A DNA stretch of 64,000 nucleotides from Notospermus geniculatus (taxonomy: Eukaryota > Nemertea > Pilidiophora > Heteronemertea > Lineidae). Below the pieces are notes generated by a model. The model searched no databases and was not told the DNA's origin. It saw only the letters and a list, made by a program, of their open reading frames with translations. Within the stretch, counting starts at the first letter, position 1, and the number at the start of each line of letters is the position of its first letter. The position numbers and the translations under genes were made by a program. The DNA is taken from contig NMRB01000906.1 in NCBI GenBank assembly GCA_002633025.1, positions 64,044 to 128,043 on the forward strand, read 5' to 3'. Shown piece after piece: positions 1 through 10,755 of the stretch.

Positions 1-269
1 TATTTCTGTCAAACGCCGCGTGAGGGATTTTGTTCGTTCGCTTGTCAGCTGTGAGATGAACCATTCACCTTCTGGCTCTGCCGCATATTCATACAAGAAC
101 TCACTCGCTCTAACTTGTTTGAGTTGATTTTTACTTGATAAACCTTGTGTCCAGGTAAACGATAGCAGTGCCCAGGTGCGAGGTACTGACATTTCTTTTG
201 ATACAGTAGGCATGGTAGGTACATTGTACGTCGTGCACTTTGACTTACAGATAATGTATCACTAGTATC

Positions 270-640
270 ACTAGTGCTTTCGCGGGCCACGGAAATCATT
301 GTTTATTTACATTTTTTTGTGTCCCGTCTTTCTTTGCCTTATGAGTAATTTTTAGGCGGCATTTCCCTCTAGAAATACTTTTAATACCGAAAGTATTTCG
401 ATTTGGTGGGTTGGCATATCCCAATCCAAAATAACATACGGGTAATGTAAACTTCCACGTTTACAAACATTGGCTGGTATTCATAGCATGTGCTTTTACT
501 TCAGGTTTTGTAGTACATTTACATTGGCCCATGCTGTACAAATCTTAAGGAAAAGCATTTGCTAACTTTTATAAATACCAGCCATTGAATTAACGAAGTC
601 ATGATACATTACATGTATCTTTAATTTTTTTAGGAACATG
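270..640. repeat. Dispersed repeat, GGGCCACGAAAATCATTG family
   Basis: The block starts near GCGGGCCACGGAAATCATTG, continues through TCTTATGAGTAATTT and ATACCGAAAGTA, and ends near a tract ATGATACATTA. It occurs again in D1 copy B at about 11447-11700 and, more diverged, at 34278-34520, so it is an interspersed repeat and not only part of the duplication. No open frame or terminal inverted repeat was recognised. Its type is unknown. Confidence 0.6.
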
Positions 641-1245
641 AGCTTTACTATGGCATAATATGGAAGTTAAAAAACGCTGACCCGATTATTAATACATGTA
701 TTTACCTTTGGCACCAGACGGTGAAATGACGTCCGTACCGTCACGGCGAAACCTTTTGAGCAGATGGCCCCAAGAGCTGCACATGCCAGTAAAATGAAAC
801 TTCTTGGAAAATGGTAAGCGTTAATGAATGACTGACGCAGACGAGGGTCCTACTTATAGATCGTAATCTATAAGTGTCAACTGTCTTGACACCGGCGCTC
901 TTTACAAGTGCTGAACTTCCGGTGAACGTGGGTGGGGTCAATGACCGCGAGGAAACAATTTGTTGAAAACATTCGTGTTTAGACGAAGATTAGATGGTGT
1001 CGGTTCAAACTAGGCAAGGACGCTTTTATGGCGGGCAAAGTTGATTGACTCTGGAGGACGAAGCTCGACCCTTCGGTGCGTGCACTGGGAGGGGGTGTGG
1101 GAGTCCTTCCCTAGAAAAAAAGTGAAAATCTAGATCGTCTCGGATTCATTTTCCCCACATCTGAAACCACAATAACTCGGCTTGAATAGGGGAAATGACC
1201 TTTTAGAGGAAAAATTGTTTTATTTGTCCCTTTTTGCTCTGTCCC

Positions 1246-1385
1246 CTGTCCCCCCCCCGCGCTAGCTACAAATCGACGCGTCTCTGTGTGCGTCCCGCAC
1301 AGTCAAGTCGCCGCCGTTATCTGCTTATCAGTAATGAGGGGAACCTGGCAGATGGTAAACAACTGAAGCTGTTACATCGGCACGG
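1246..1385. repeat. Dispersed fold-back repeat, partial (GTTACACC/GGGGAACAC family)
   Basis: It contains ATCGACGCGTCTCTGTGTG, then GAGGGGAACCTGGCAGATGG and a closing CTGTTACATCGGC. Related sequence lies at 12300-12430 (D1 copy B), 23649-23812, 44656-44840 and 50413-50598. The fuller copies are imperfect palindromes with AGTGTTCCCC opposite GGGGAACACT. Confidence 0.5.
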
Positions 1386-1453
1386 AAGATCCCGCTGTCA
1401 TTGAGATCGCAGCTGTCTCGGGTAGTTGATCCGCAGCCGTCGAATTTTCTTAG

Positions 1454-1619
1454 ATACAGGAATCTCACACCTCGCCCGACGTCCTCTGCAATATTCCCAC
1501 ACAACATTCCAATTTCTGTTCCTTTTCGAAGAGAGGAACTCTGTGATGAGTTTCAGGCTGGGTGGGTTGGGGTGGTACGGCGGAGGGGCACAGTGCATTC
1601 TGGACAGTTCAAAATCTGA
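1454..1619 (+). CDS. Candidate terminal coding exon, unknown protein (D1 copy A)
   Basis: This is a possible last exon of an unrecognised plus-strand gene. A splice-acceptor-like tract (GAATTTTCTTAG) precedes it, and the frame runs to a TGA at 1617-1619, giving about 54 residues rich in Pro, Arg and Ser. The support is comparative. Against the D1 copy at 12503-12668, three scattered differences (TCT/TCC, CCA/CCG, CCT/CCC) all fall at third positions and are silent in this frame, but change amino acids in the overlapping longer frames on both strands. One cluster near the start (Asn-Leu to Arg-Phe) does change the protein. I cannot find its upstream exons and recognise no domain. It could be a fragment or a chance pattern. 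Confidence 0.35.
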
Positions 1620-2297
1620 TTTTAGTTTCCAGTTTGTTTCTACGCCTACGGGACGAGGAAACAACTCCCTCGCGCTTAGAACTCTTTTGAAAGAAAAACT
1701 TTACAGAGAAAACATTACGATGAGTGAGCACTTTAGTGGAGCATCGAGGCAAGTAAACGCAAGTATTGAGATCATTAAATCTTGAACGAAAGGTAACGCA
1801 CAAAACATACGCTTTTGCATCCACCGTTGCTATTTCTGTCGGTATCTTGTTAAGAATAGATCCCTGTTACTTCATTTGAGGTCTGCTTTGGCTTCAAGCT
1901 GCGTCAATGACGGATAAACCTGGAAACACAGGTTTTTCGGTTTCTTTCTTACCAGAGGAATTATTAGCGCTGTTTGATGCCGCTTTTTAAAGTACGTGAA
2001 CTTGTTCTCATGTACGTATGTGTTCGTCAGCATTGTTTTTACTACCGGTGTTTTCCTGACGTACTTCCAAAGAAAATTAGGTGTGTTAGGAAAATAATCC
2101 TCTACTGAAAAGTGTCCGGGGATTCTTTTATATTCTTCCGCCAGCGGTTTGTACCTCTTACCTAAATAAATGAATTACTGGGACATTTTTCCAGGAGGTC
2201 TTTCATTCCGTTTACACCAATTCAAAACATACAGCGAAATAGCCTTAATGTGATAGGTTTGCACCGTTTAGCATCAGCAATTACCAAAAAGGGAGTG

Positions 2298-2520
2298 AGA
2301 AATAAAAGTGGAAAATAAGACATAAGAAATTTTTGAAATTTTCATATTAAGAAAAATTTTTTTCCCGTTTTGAGAAATTTTCTTAAAATGACATGACATT
2401 TTGTCAGATTTTTCGGGCGATATTTCTCAAAATGGGAAAAAAAATTCTCCCAATTTGAGAAATTGAAAAATTGCGCATAATGCCAAAATTTCCCACTTCT
2501 TATTTTCCACTTTTATTTCT
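2298..2520. mobile_element. AT-rich palindromic MITE
   Basis: The terminal inverted repeats start with AGAAATAAAAGTGGAAAATA (22 bp, near perfect), and the interior is further self-complementary around TTTTCCC/GGGAAAA. The D1 copy lies at 13347-13577, so the insertion predates that duplication. Its right end supplies the stop codon of the minus-strand frame at 2520-2671. Confidence 0.8.
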
Positions 2521-2671
2521 TACACACGCTTCTTGGCAGAAAAAGCCATTAAAGGCCATCTGTAGTGAGCCACACCAATATCATCGAACTGTTCTTGCAG
2601 GAGCTCCAACTTCTCTCTTCCTTGGCTACATTGTGTGATTACTAGGCCCTTCAGAAGACTGGTACTGACAT
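2520..2671 (-). pseudogene. Partial exon fused to a MITE end, unknown protein (D1 copy A)
   Basis: On the minus strand a good acceptor (TTATCCACAG) is followed by 49 codons with the sense ..SLLKGLVITQCSQGR..KLELLQEQFDDIGVAHY.. and a TAA at 2520-2522. The frame is kept in the D1 copy (13577-13728), with one silent change (TTC/TTT) and two replacements (Glu/Asp, Trp/Cys). The amphipathic pattern looks like real protein, but I do not recognise the family. The last codons and the stop abut the terminal repeat of the palindromic MITE, so the original exon was probably cut by that insertion. I call it a truncated exon or pseudogene fragment; it could still act as a shortened 3' exon. Confidence 0.4.
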
Positions 2672-3016
2672 CTGTGGATAACAAACAGAACCACTGACTT
2701 GAAGTTTTTATGTATATACACTGTACTTCTAAAAATAGATGGCATCGACTTATCTATGCCTGGACACTGCACTGGGGATTCTGTATCGATTGCTGGCCTC
2801 GCATTCACATTAGCAGTTTGTAGCTTTCAAGTTAGTTATGCAGGTGGTGCCAACTGGCCATCCAAATTATTCCTGGGGGTTTGGAAAGATGTTGCCTGTT
2901 GGTCTACAACTATTTCGTGTTCATGGCTAATATGGTCGTCAAACACGAGCTCTGATAAAACACCCCAAAATCATCGGAACTTCTGCAACATTTGTCGGCT
3001 GATCCACTGCACACCC

Positions 3017-3165
3017 TCAGCGTCTTTAGTAACGGCGAGCGCCCCTAGCGGGGCACGCGGGCAGGCTGTTCATTCGGTATTTCGCGCTCCCGTGCGGAAC
3101 TGTCTCGGCTTGGAACCTCGCTTGCAGTGCATTGTCCGCTTTCGCTCTGCTTTCATGCTGTAGAG
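3017..3165. repeat. CpG-rich insertion present only in D1 copy A
   Basis: A GC- and CpG-rich block (GCGAGCGCCCCTAGCGGGGC and following) interrupts sequence that is contiguous in copy B around 14060-14085. No clear terminal repeats were found. Its origin is unknown. Confidence 0.45.
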
Positions 3166-3419
3166 TAGCTAGACCTCCACGCACCTCTCTGCTTTGTAGC
3201 CTCATCACGACCAGAGTATATTTCTCGAGTTAGTCTGAAATTCGGAGAGTATTGGCTCTATCTTATCCGAAACCACCAAGTTTGCAAACTTTCAGTACGG
3301 TGTGCATCCTCGACTACTTCTGCCCAGCAGCCCCGGAATTAATTCTGTTCACTGTATGCATTGCAACACAACAGAAGCGTGGTGCCTACAATGCTCAATT
3401 TAGTTCTGGGACGGTCAAA

Positions 3420-3529
3420 ACCATTCTGAGAACATCAGGGGCTCTTTGCGGTCGCTCCCTTCGTCACCGCATTTGCGTGCGGTGACGGAGGGAGCGAGCG
3501 CAAAGAGACCCTGATGTTCTCAGGATGGT
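3420..3529. mobile_element. Long perfect-stem hairpin (fold-back element)
   Basis: Two arms of about 50 bp, opening with ACCATTCTGAGAACATCAGG and closing with its complement, surround a loop of a few bases (TTTGCG). The D1 copy is at 14312-14417 with a slightly different loop. Compensating changes in the arms are compatible with a fold-back MITE. Confidence 0.8.
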
Positions 3530-4086
3530 CAAAACACGGCTGCAAAGATCATGGAGAAACTCGTCATAGACGATTCCCATCTGACATGTCAGGATGATGT
3601 CGTTTCTTCGTTGACTGGTCCGAGTTGTCGACGTGAAAATGCGGTAGAAGAGTCATACTATACTGCCACGCTCGCTCGCCCGTCCTTTTGGCTGTCCATA
3701 CAAATGTTGACATTGAACCACTGCACACATTTTAACCTGCTGCTTGTATTTTTACTTGTATCGATCTATGCTCACAAATTTTTGAGGGGTTCTGACTAGG
3801 TCTGGTTCATAATATGTAGCTTACCACTAAGTCACTATCTTTTCATTCCTTCAATTCAACGTGATTCTTTTTCTTCACAACTTTGCTTCTCTTGCTGCAG
3901 TCTACGCCATTTCAACAGAGTTGACTTATATGGTAGGGGAAGTAAACTATAAAATGGGAATTATGGACAGTCATGTATTCGACACTAATTTGTTGGATCC
4001 AACCAATCACAGCGCAGGAATTATTGTCAGTCATACATTTTTTAGTTTATGTCAATATGAGAAATATTGACCGTCATATATTCGAA

Positions 4087-4178
4087 TTAATGTCTTGACA
4101 CTAATTAATGTCTTGACACTAATTAATGTCTTGACACTAATTAATGTCTTGACACTAATTAATGTCTTGACACTAATT
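4087..4178. repeat. 18-bp minisatellite, about 5 units
   Basis: TAATGTCTTGACACTAAT is repeated head to tail. The corresponding site in D1 copy B (near 14960-14990) has no array, so it expanded in this copy only. Confidence 0.9.
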
Positions 4179-4356
4179 CGAACATATGAGTCAATAATTC
4201 CCTTTTATGATTCACTTCGCCTGGCAAAGACGCACTGCTTCAATGGCCGGACATGATCATCTGATCTCGTTTGAAAGATGTGCTAGAGATGTAATTTGTT
4301 GAGTCCGAGAGACTTTCTGGGGACCTGATCGTTTTGATTCTGACAGATGGGGTCGT

Positions 4357-4534
4357 CTGAACACGCGTATGTCCTCTGTTCGACATCGTACAAAAAGTTG
4401 GTGAACACGCGTATGTCCTCTGTTCGACATCGTACAAAAAGTTGGTGAACACGCGTATGTCCTCTGTTCGACATCGTACAAAAAGTTGGTGAACACGCGT
4501 ATGTTCTCTGTTCGACATCGTACAAAAAGTTGGT
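4357..4534. repeat. 44-bp minisatellite, 4 units
   Basis: The unit contains GAACACGCGTATGTCCTCTG and ATCGTACAAAAAGTTGG. D1 copy B has a single diverged unit at about 15409-15465. The period (44) is not a multiple of three, which makes three overlapping minus-strand repeat frames here artefacts. Confidence 0.9.
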
Positions 4535-4615
4535 GAAGGACGAGACATGTATATCTTCCTACGCAGTCGTAACCATTCAAAAGTAATGCACTGTGTGCTT
4601 GACCCACGAAAATCC

Positions 4616-4819
4616 TAAGGGACTGTTCATTGTCGTCAACTGAGAAATCTGAATTGTGATCCTTGTGAAAATGGAGAAAGCTACATATATGAAGCTGCAA
4701 ATTGCAGCGATTATTCTGTACAGCACAACAAATAATCCCTGCAATTTGTAAGTGCATAGGTTTTCCATTTTCCCAAGGATCACAACGCAGATTTCTCTAG
4801 TGAACACATGTCCCTTTAT
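4616..4819. mobile_element. Palindromic MITE, AAAGGGGCTGTTC family, copy 1
   Basis: An imperfect inverted repeat (GGGACTGTTCATTGTCG opposite TGAACACATGTCCC) surrounds a core with GAAGCTGCAAATTGCAGCGA and AATAATCCCTGCAATTTG. The same core and arms occur at 24274-24850 and 28971-29177. It is absent from the equivalent site in D1 copy B. Confidence 0.75.
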
Positions 4820-5712
4820 AAAGTCCTTCTTGTACCTACATGTATTAAAATATAGGCCTACATGTATTACATTACCGACCGTGAGTATACATGTACTTGG
4901 GACATTGATTCCTTGGACGACTATTCCATACCCACCTCCTCTCGTACAGCACTGTTGCTGGTATCCATTCACTACGCCACCTTTCATTCATCCTCCTGCA
5001 AGCTATGCTGACGTCAGCATTTCTGACTGAACGCACTCCCCTGACAGCAATCGGCCTCCAGCCAGCCCCAGACCCTGAGCCTGCCAGTTAGTACAGGCAG
5101 GTTAGTGCCGTGAATTCCCCGAGAGATACCATCACTCATAGATAATTGGATCCTGACGATGGTGATGACGTCATAATTGCTCGCCATGACAGTAAAGAAG
5201 AGTTATCGGCTACGAAAAAGTGGCAGTGAGTTTTATGACGCGAATAAGCATCTGGTGACGTCATAATGGGTATATTCAGCTTTCTAATGGTTGAAGAGAG
5301 GGCAGTATGGCATGATGAGCTACTGACGGCAAATTGCCTAGTGCTAGCTCAAGGAAGCCCCAGACCTGTTACACTGATTGCGTTGTATATTCGGTGAAGG
5401 AGGTTAGGGGTAGCCTGACTGATGTTAACGAATGAACAAATGAATGAATATATGCATTTTGATCGCGCCCCTTCCAAGCAAATGCTCGCTCATTGGCGCT
5501 TCACACAGCCCTTGGGTAAAAAGATGGGGTTTTAGCAATTTTCAAGCTGGGTACCGTCTGTATAACATCTATAGCAATTTGTTCCAAAGCAGGTCGGCAG
5601 AAACGTTGAACGGACGTTCGCCGTACCGTATCCATGTCCTTGGGACTATGAGGGAGGAAAAAAACAGCCTGCTGAGGTCGGTATAAAGTGCAGATTGCAA
5701 GTTAATGGTTAG

Positions 5713-5830
5713 GAGCCGTATTCTAGAAGCTTTCTTTGCTCTAAGGTTTACCTTTAGCTATTGTTTGCACGGCAGAATACAAAAGCTTAAAGTGGACCTA
5801 AGAGTTAAGCAGGCTTCTAGAATACGGGCC
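5713..5830. mobile_element. Palindromic MITE with 3-bp TAG target duplication
   Basis: The ends read GAGCCGTATTCTAGAAGC and its near complement. It is flanked by TAG (5710-5712 and 5831-5833). D1 copy B (near 16677) has the uninterrupted site with a single TAG. Fold-back form, GGSCC-like ends and a 3-bp target duplication fit PIF/Harbinger-type MITEs. Confidence 0.8.
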
Positions 5831-6113
5831 TAGAGTTCGAATTAGTGTCCAATGGTGCAGTCAAATCTACTGTTTCCTACAGGTCAACCTGCAAGGTGCA
5901 TTTTATACTGACCGAGCCTGCTGACCAGAAGTGGCAGACGGTGATGTCGGAGAGGTATTCAGGTGCCTGACCGTGCAAAAGCTTGAAAACATGCATCAAT
6001 GGCTGTCCAATGTAAATGTACTACAAAATTTAAAGTAAAAGCATTCGCTAGCTTTTATAAATGTCAGCCATTATGTAATAGTGTCAGCGCTCCTACAAGC
6101 CCGGGCTACCGGG

Positions 6114-6192
6114 AAATTCCCTTCAGTTCAGTCGGTAGAGCATTTTGATTTTGAAGCGGGAGGTCCCGGGTTCGAAACCCAGATTGGACCCT
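6114..6192 (+). ncRNA. tRNA-like sequence (tRNA pseudogene or SINE head)
   Basis: A box A-like AGTTCAGTCGGTAGAGC and a box B-like GGGTTCGAAACCC are spaced as in tRNA genes. The acceptor and anticodon stems do not pair properly, so a functional tRNA is unlikely. The copy at about 17029-17107 in D1 B is nearly identical. Confidence 0.5.
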
Positions 6193-8376
6193 CGGCTTTT
6201 TCAACTGCTACAGTTACTTGAATTCGTCTTTCACTGGACCAGAACGTCTACGAAATCCAAAATTCCTGGGTTAAGGTTTGTCTGCGGTCGATCGTGTCAC
6301 AGACAACGCTAGCCGTATACACTGATAGACGAGATTCAGTTAGTTAAGTTTGTCTGCATGCAGGCTACATGTATATCGGCCTCATTTCTGGCAGTCTCGA
6401 CCGAAAAGGGGCCAGTAAGGAAGCTGCTGAATCCTTCCGACATGATATCCGGGCCTGAATATCCAGGGTTCAATAAACCCAACGGCCTTGACCAAGAATC
6501 TGACGCCATAGGTGTACCCCCGCGTGACACGATGACGTCAAATAACGATGCGCGCGCAATGCAAGGACACCGACCCTGGATGTCGAGTTATATTTGGCGT
6601 CTAGGGAACACCCAGGATCTCCGATAATCTCCTCAATACTACGGGGTTAATTGATTACCTATCATTTACATTCGTATCCGCAATTGATTATCCGTATTTA
6701 GCAATATTCTGCATTTAATTTAGCACTGTCGCGCCAAACTGAAGACAGGTCAGAAGCTTACAACGCAAATCCAAAAACACAATCTTTCTCAGTTCTGTCT
6801 CTTGTTAAGTGATGTTTTCTCGATTGCCCATCGACGCCGGAGAATGTGTGTGAAATTGTATCAATCAAATTTTCCTTTATCAGTATAATTATGTAAAAGC
6901 CAAAAATCTTGCTCTGCAGAGCTTTGCAACAGTCAATTAAATTTTAATATCACCGTATCCACGAACATTGACATCACGAAAATATAACTGCATTGTTTTT
7001 CGGTATTGAACTCTGGGTAACAACCATCTGTACCTTAGCGAAGTGGTCGATTACATTTATGAACTGGTTGATTGATTGATTGAGGCAGTGAAATGCCGTT
7101 CTCGCGCTCTTCCATGCACTATGCATAGCTTTTCGAGCGACATCTGACATTGTCTCTTGCACCATGACATGCTGGGTTTTCCGATAGCAAAAGCGTTGAA
7201 CAGAAATAAATTGACGTAAATTAATTTAAAAAAAAAGAAAACTGCATTGAATATATACATGTAAGTGACACTTGCACGAATATTTTACTTGCTTTTACTG
7301 TACCAAAAACGTTTACCTTGACAGGCATTTCCAGGCGCTTTACTGGGAAGTTTTGCAACTCTCGTCATAAGTCATGCGCCATTTGATTTGATATTCAGCT
7401 GTCTTCGATTACGTTGAACCTCAAGAAGAGAGGCTTTCGGTTGTTCAACTTTTCAGGTTCGGTTTATTTGGACGGGTTGTAATAAATGCGACGATCGCAG
7501 GACACTGCCGCGCAGTTCTCTTGTGATGAGACGCGGTGTACAGGTTAATTATATAACTGGCTGGTGCTTTTATCATTTTCTTTGCAAAATCGTGTTTGCG
7601 TTGTAAAAAAGCGTGCATTTTACTTTTTTCAGGTTTTGGATTTTTTGGTGATAACAAACTCTGTATTCCGTTTGTTTTAGTTTGTGGAGCGGCTATAATC
7701 GCATGCAGTGTCGTTATTTGACGTGTGCCTCTAAAATGGCTGATTGGCGTGTTAGTGTTTATGAATGCACACGACGCTAACTTAAAACATCGTGCAAAAT
7801 AGCGCGTACAGGACCAAAAGCATTTTATTTGGATAATTTTCTTGCTTTTGAAGTTTTATCAAACGACAAACACACACTACAAACAACAAACAATAAATAA
7901 GCCAGGAGTTTTGAATTTTTCACTTTTGTGTTGAGCTACGTACAGATGAAATTTGCAATTTGGTTGATAAATATGCACGTTCGCACTTTTTCGTGTTGCA
8001 TTGTTTGGAACTAGTAATCCCCGTTACCTTCCAGACTGAGACCTCAGTAATCCAGCCAAGAAAAATGAGTCCTTCTTAATGATTTCACTGTAATTGTCAC
8101 CAGGTTTAAATCTGAAACCAATGACGTAGTTTTGCCGTCATAGCCCATTTAAATAGTATTTGTAAAAAGTGATGGCTCCCGTTAAGGTAAAACGCGGCCG
8201 GAACATGTCTTAATTAATTGTTTTAGGAGGGGGCGAATGGGGACAGCTTTTATATGACATCATACGCAATAAGGCATTGCAAAAAATCTTCAGGGCCGTT
8301 AAAAGAACATCCAACAAACTCAGAAAACAGGCCTAACACACTGATGTAACGTATTTACTGCCATGGGTCATTGGAG

Positions 8377-8757
8377 CTGAAAGGGTAGGCCCTAAATGTC
8401 GTCCTGGGTATATACAAAGATTACCCAGGATCGCAATCTTCACTAAAACAATACCCTGGGTGTAGTTTCGGTAGCCGAACATCACCCAGCATCCGCAATC
8501 GGTGCCTAGGAACGAGTCCTGTTTAGAAATCCCGTGGAATCTCGCGGTCTCGCGTCGCGGTACTTGCTGACTGTAGCTGTTCACGACGTTCTTCACACTG
8601 TCACGTGACCACGGGCGAGGCAACCTCGAATCAAGGTGGCATACTACGATGCTGGGTGATGTTCGACTACCGAAACTACACCCAGGGTATTGTTTTAGTG
8701 AAGATTGAGATCCTGGGTAATCTTTGTATATACCCAGGAGGACATTTACCCTTTCAG
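8377..8757. mobile_element. Fold-back MITE with about 125-bp arms
   Basis: The left arm CTGAAAGGGTAGGCCC..CCTGGGTATATACAAAGATT returns on the right as AATCTTTGTATATACCCAGG..CCCTTTCAG. The arms are nearly complementary for over 100 bp around a spacer of about 130 bp. No coding potential was seen. Confidence 0.85.
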
Positions 8758-8790
8758 CGTTGTTGAACTAGAAATTGGCTTTCATGTCAT

Positions 8791-8974
8791 GCCCGATAGA
8801 CATCCTGCGAAAGTCTGCCATGACAGGTAAAAAGGGATAAACAGACCTTGGACCTAGTGCATTGTACAGAAGGTAAGCACAGGAGCCAACTGTACAAATG
8901 CACTAGGCCCCCCTAGGTCTAGGTTAATGTATACCCCGTCTGAGTTGTCATGGCCGACTTTTGCAGGATAGGGC
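8791..8974. mobile_element. Imperfect fold-back element
   Basis: GCCCGATAGACATCCTGCG..GTCTGCCATGACA pairs with TGTCATGGCCGACTTTTGCAG..GGGC. A second inner pair is CCTAGTGCATTGTACAG with CTGTACAAATGCACTAGG. Confidence 0.75.
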
Positions 8975-10755
8975 AAACAGTTATGGCTAGAGATGAGTGG
9001 TTGTACTGTCCTGCTGTAAAATGTTTATTACGGGGACTTTGAACATGGTGCTTTATAAAAATTAACCGTATTAACCATCGAAGGCCCCCACAACTAACAG
9101 TTTTATTCCATTCTGCTTCTCAGTTCTGCTTTCTGACACACTGTAGAGCAGGTGAAAATATACTAGATTTGTAGGAAATACACAGTCATTTTTGACTGTG
9201 GCGATTGTAAAAGAAATAAATTCAAAGCGTATGCACATTACGAAAGAAATAACTACAAACGTTTACAGAAAGAAAATAATGTAAGTGTTTTATTAATCGA
9301 GTTTATTTTCAACCTCGTAGTTTCTAATTTCTCTTTCTGAAACATTATCCTTTTCTCGTGAGATCTGTAGTACGTCAACACCCACCTGGTACTCATGTGA
9401 ATATCACTTTCACACCTTTACTTTTCTTTCATGACGCGGTCCTAAGAGCGTAGGTTTCATTCACCCAGCCTCGCTTCAAACGCTGTTTACCTGGTCACCC
9501 TGACAACGTCGAGGGAAGCCCAGCAGGCGGAGCTCAGTGTGACGTCATCAAGGGAGTTCCAGTTACCTGGATACACGTCATTGATTATCAATGCTGTGAT
9601 TCATTGTGTGCGTATTTCACGCGAGATCCAGTGACCTCTCCGTGACTTCATCTGAATATCATATGACGTCACATGGGAATATCCGTTGCCATGGTTGACG
9701 TGAGCAATACCTTCCGTTGCTATTGGGATCGCCTAGTGCTAGGGCGTGGTATTGCAGCATTTTTCACGCCAAAGGGAGTTGTTTACTCATATTTACGAAA
9801 TTATTTTGTTATGTTTATATTTATATACAAACATAGCACAACGACGGTTCATTTACGTCAGAAGAAGATTTTCGATAAGTTCCAAACCATCATTGCATTA
9901 TCCGGTTCTAATTAAACTCGTTTAAAGTTCGGCTACTGACCTTTAAGATGGAATTTAGCCCCAGAGAAGGGAGGGTAGGGACTTTGGAAAATACATGTAC
10001 TAATACTAAACATAGTAACACATGGTATAAATAGACCCTGTAACAAAATGTAACTCCCACGGGATTAGCCTCAGTGTAAAAAAAAATTATATCATCGGAT
10101 CATGTGTTAGAAATAACGTATTTTACATTGATCTGCCTCGAAATGTACCTATTTATAAGTCTTCAAGTACTATATATAAGATTTATCTTCATTTATAGCA
10201 TCAGGATACTTTATAAATCTTTTTCGATCGATATCTGTCCTTAAATTGCACTAGTTGTCACAGCTGTTTACTTATTGTATTTTATCTGGACACACTTGTT
10301 TACTAAATCGTCACCTTCGTCATCATAATAGGAACGAAAGAGACAGCACTTGAAGACCTAGAAGAAGGAAATAATATAAGATTTATATACTATACTTAGA
10401 TGGTTTCATTCCTCCAGTTCTTTCCAGAACTTCCTTGAAAAATTTTCTGAACATTGTGCTTTGGATGCAACTATTGACATGACGTATATAAATTTTTGCC
10501 TGTCCCTCGCTTGTTCGATTCCCGGCTAAGTCGCCAATTGGGATCTTCAAATGGTACCAAAAAAATCAAGTGGTGCGCTGAATGAACTGCTCCTTGAGAT
10601 ATGCAGCAGGATTTCCCGAGAAGCTGGAGTATGGTGAAGCGCTTTTGAAACTTTATAACAGTGAGAAACGCTTGATACATGTAAAAGCTTCGTATATTAT
10701 TGTACAATCATTGAGCCATTCCCGTATAACTCGCCCAACCGTTGTTATTCTTAAT

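Larger units (their letters stand above)
1..8067. repeat. Segmental duplication D1, copy A
   Basis: This stretch is closely matched by 11191-19006 in the same orientation. Anchors are 1 with 11191, 1401 with 12450, 3861 with 14751, 6120 with 17040 and 7900 with 18840. Homology stops near 8067/19006, just after the shared AGAAAAATGA. Its left limit may lie outside the window. The copies differ by substitutions and by many discrete insertions of fold-back elements and minisatellites. Apart from two small candidate exons I see no convincing gene in it. Confidence 0.93.
8068..10755. other. Non-duplicated interval between D1 copies, no gene seen
   Basis: The interval holds two fold-back elements (listed separately) and AT-rich sequence. 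Near 9535-9680 there are several TGACGTCA palindromes (CRE-like). No splice-consistent coding exon was found; the longest frames lack codon structure. Confidence 0.6.

Noticed and set aside
741-941. 66-codon minus-strand frame (copy at 11794) and a possible exon with hydrophobic FILLACAALGAIC reading
   Set aside because: Differences between the D1 copies change amino acids in every frame on both strands, and no start or consistent splice pair supports it.
4240-4757. Three overlapping minus-strand frames with repeated CSPTFCTMSNR-like units
   Set aside because: They are translations of the 44-bp minisatellite; the period is not a multiple of three and copy B lacks the array.
6974-7260. Minus-strand peptide MVQETMSDVARKAMHSAWKS and its copy at 17953-18306
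   Set aside because: It is nearly identical in both D1 copies, but no acceptor/donor pair or homology was recognised, so it cannot be told apart from chance.
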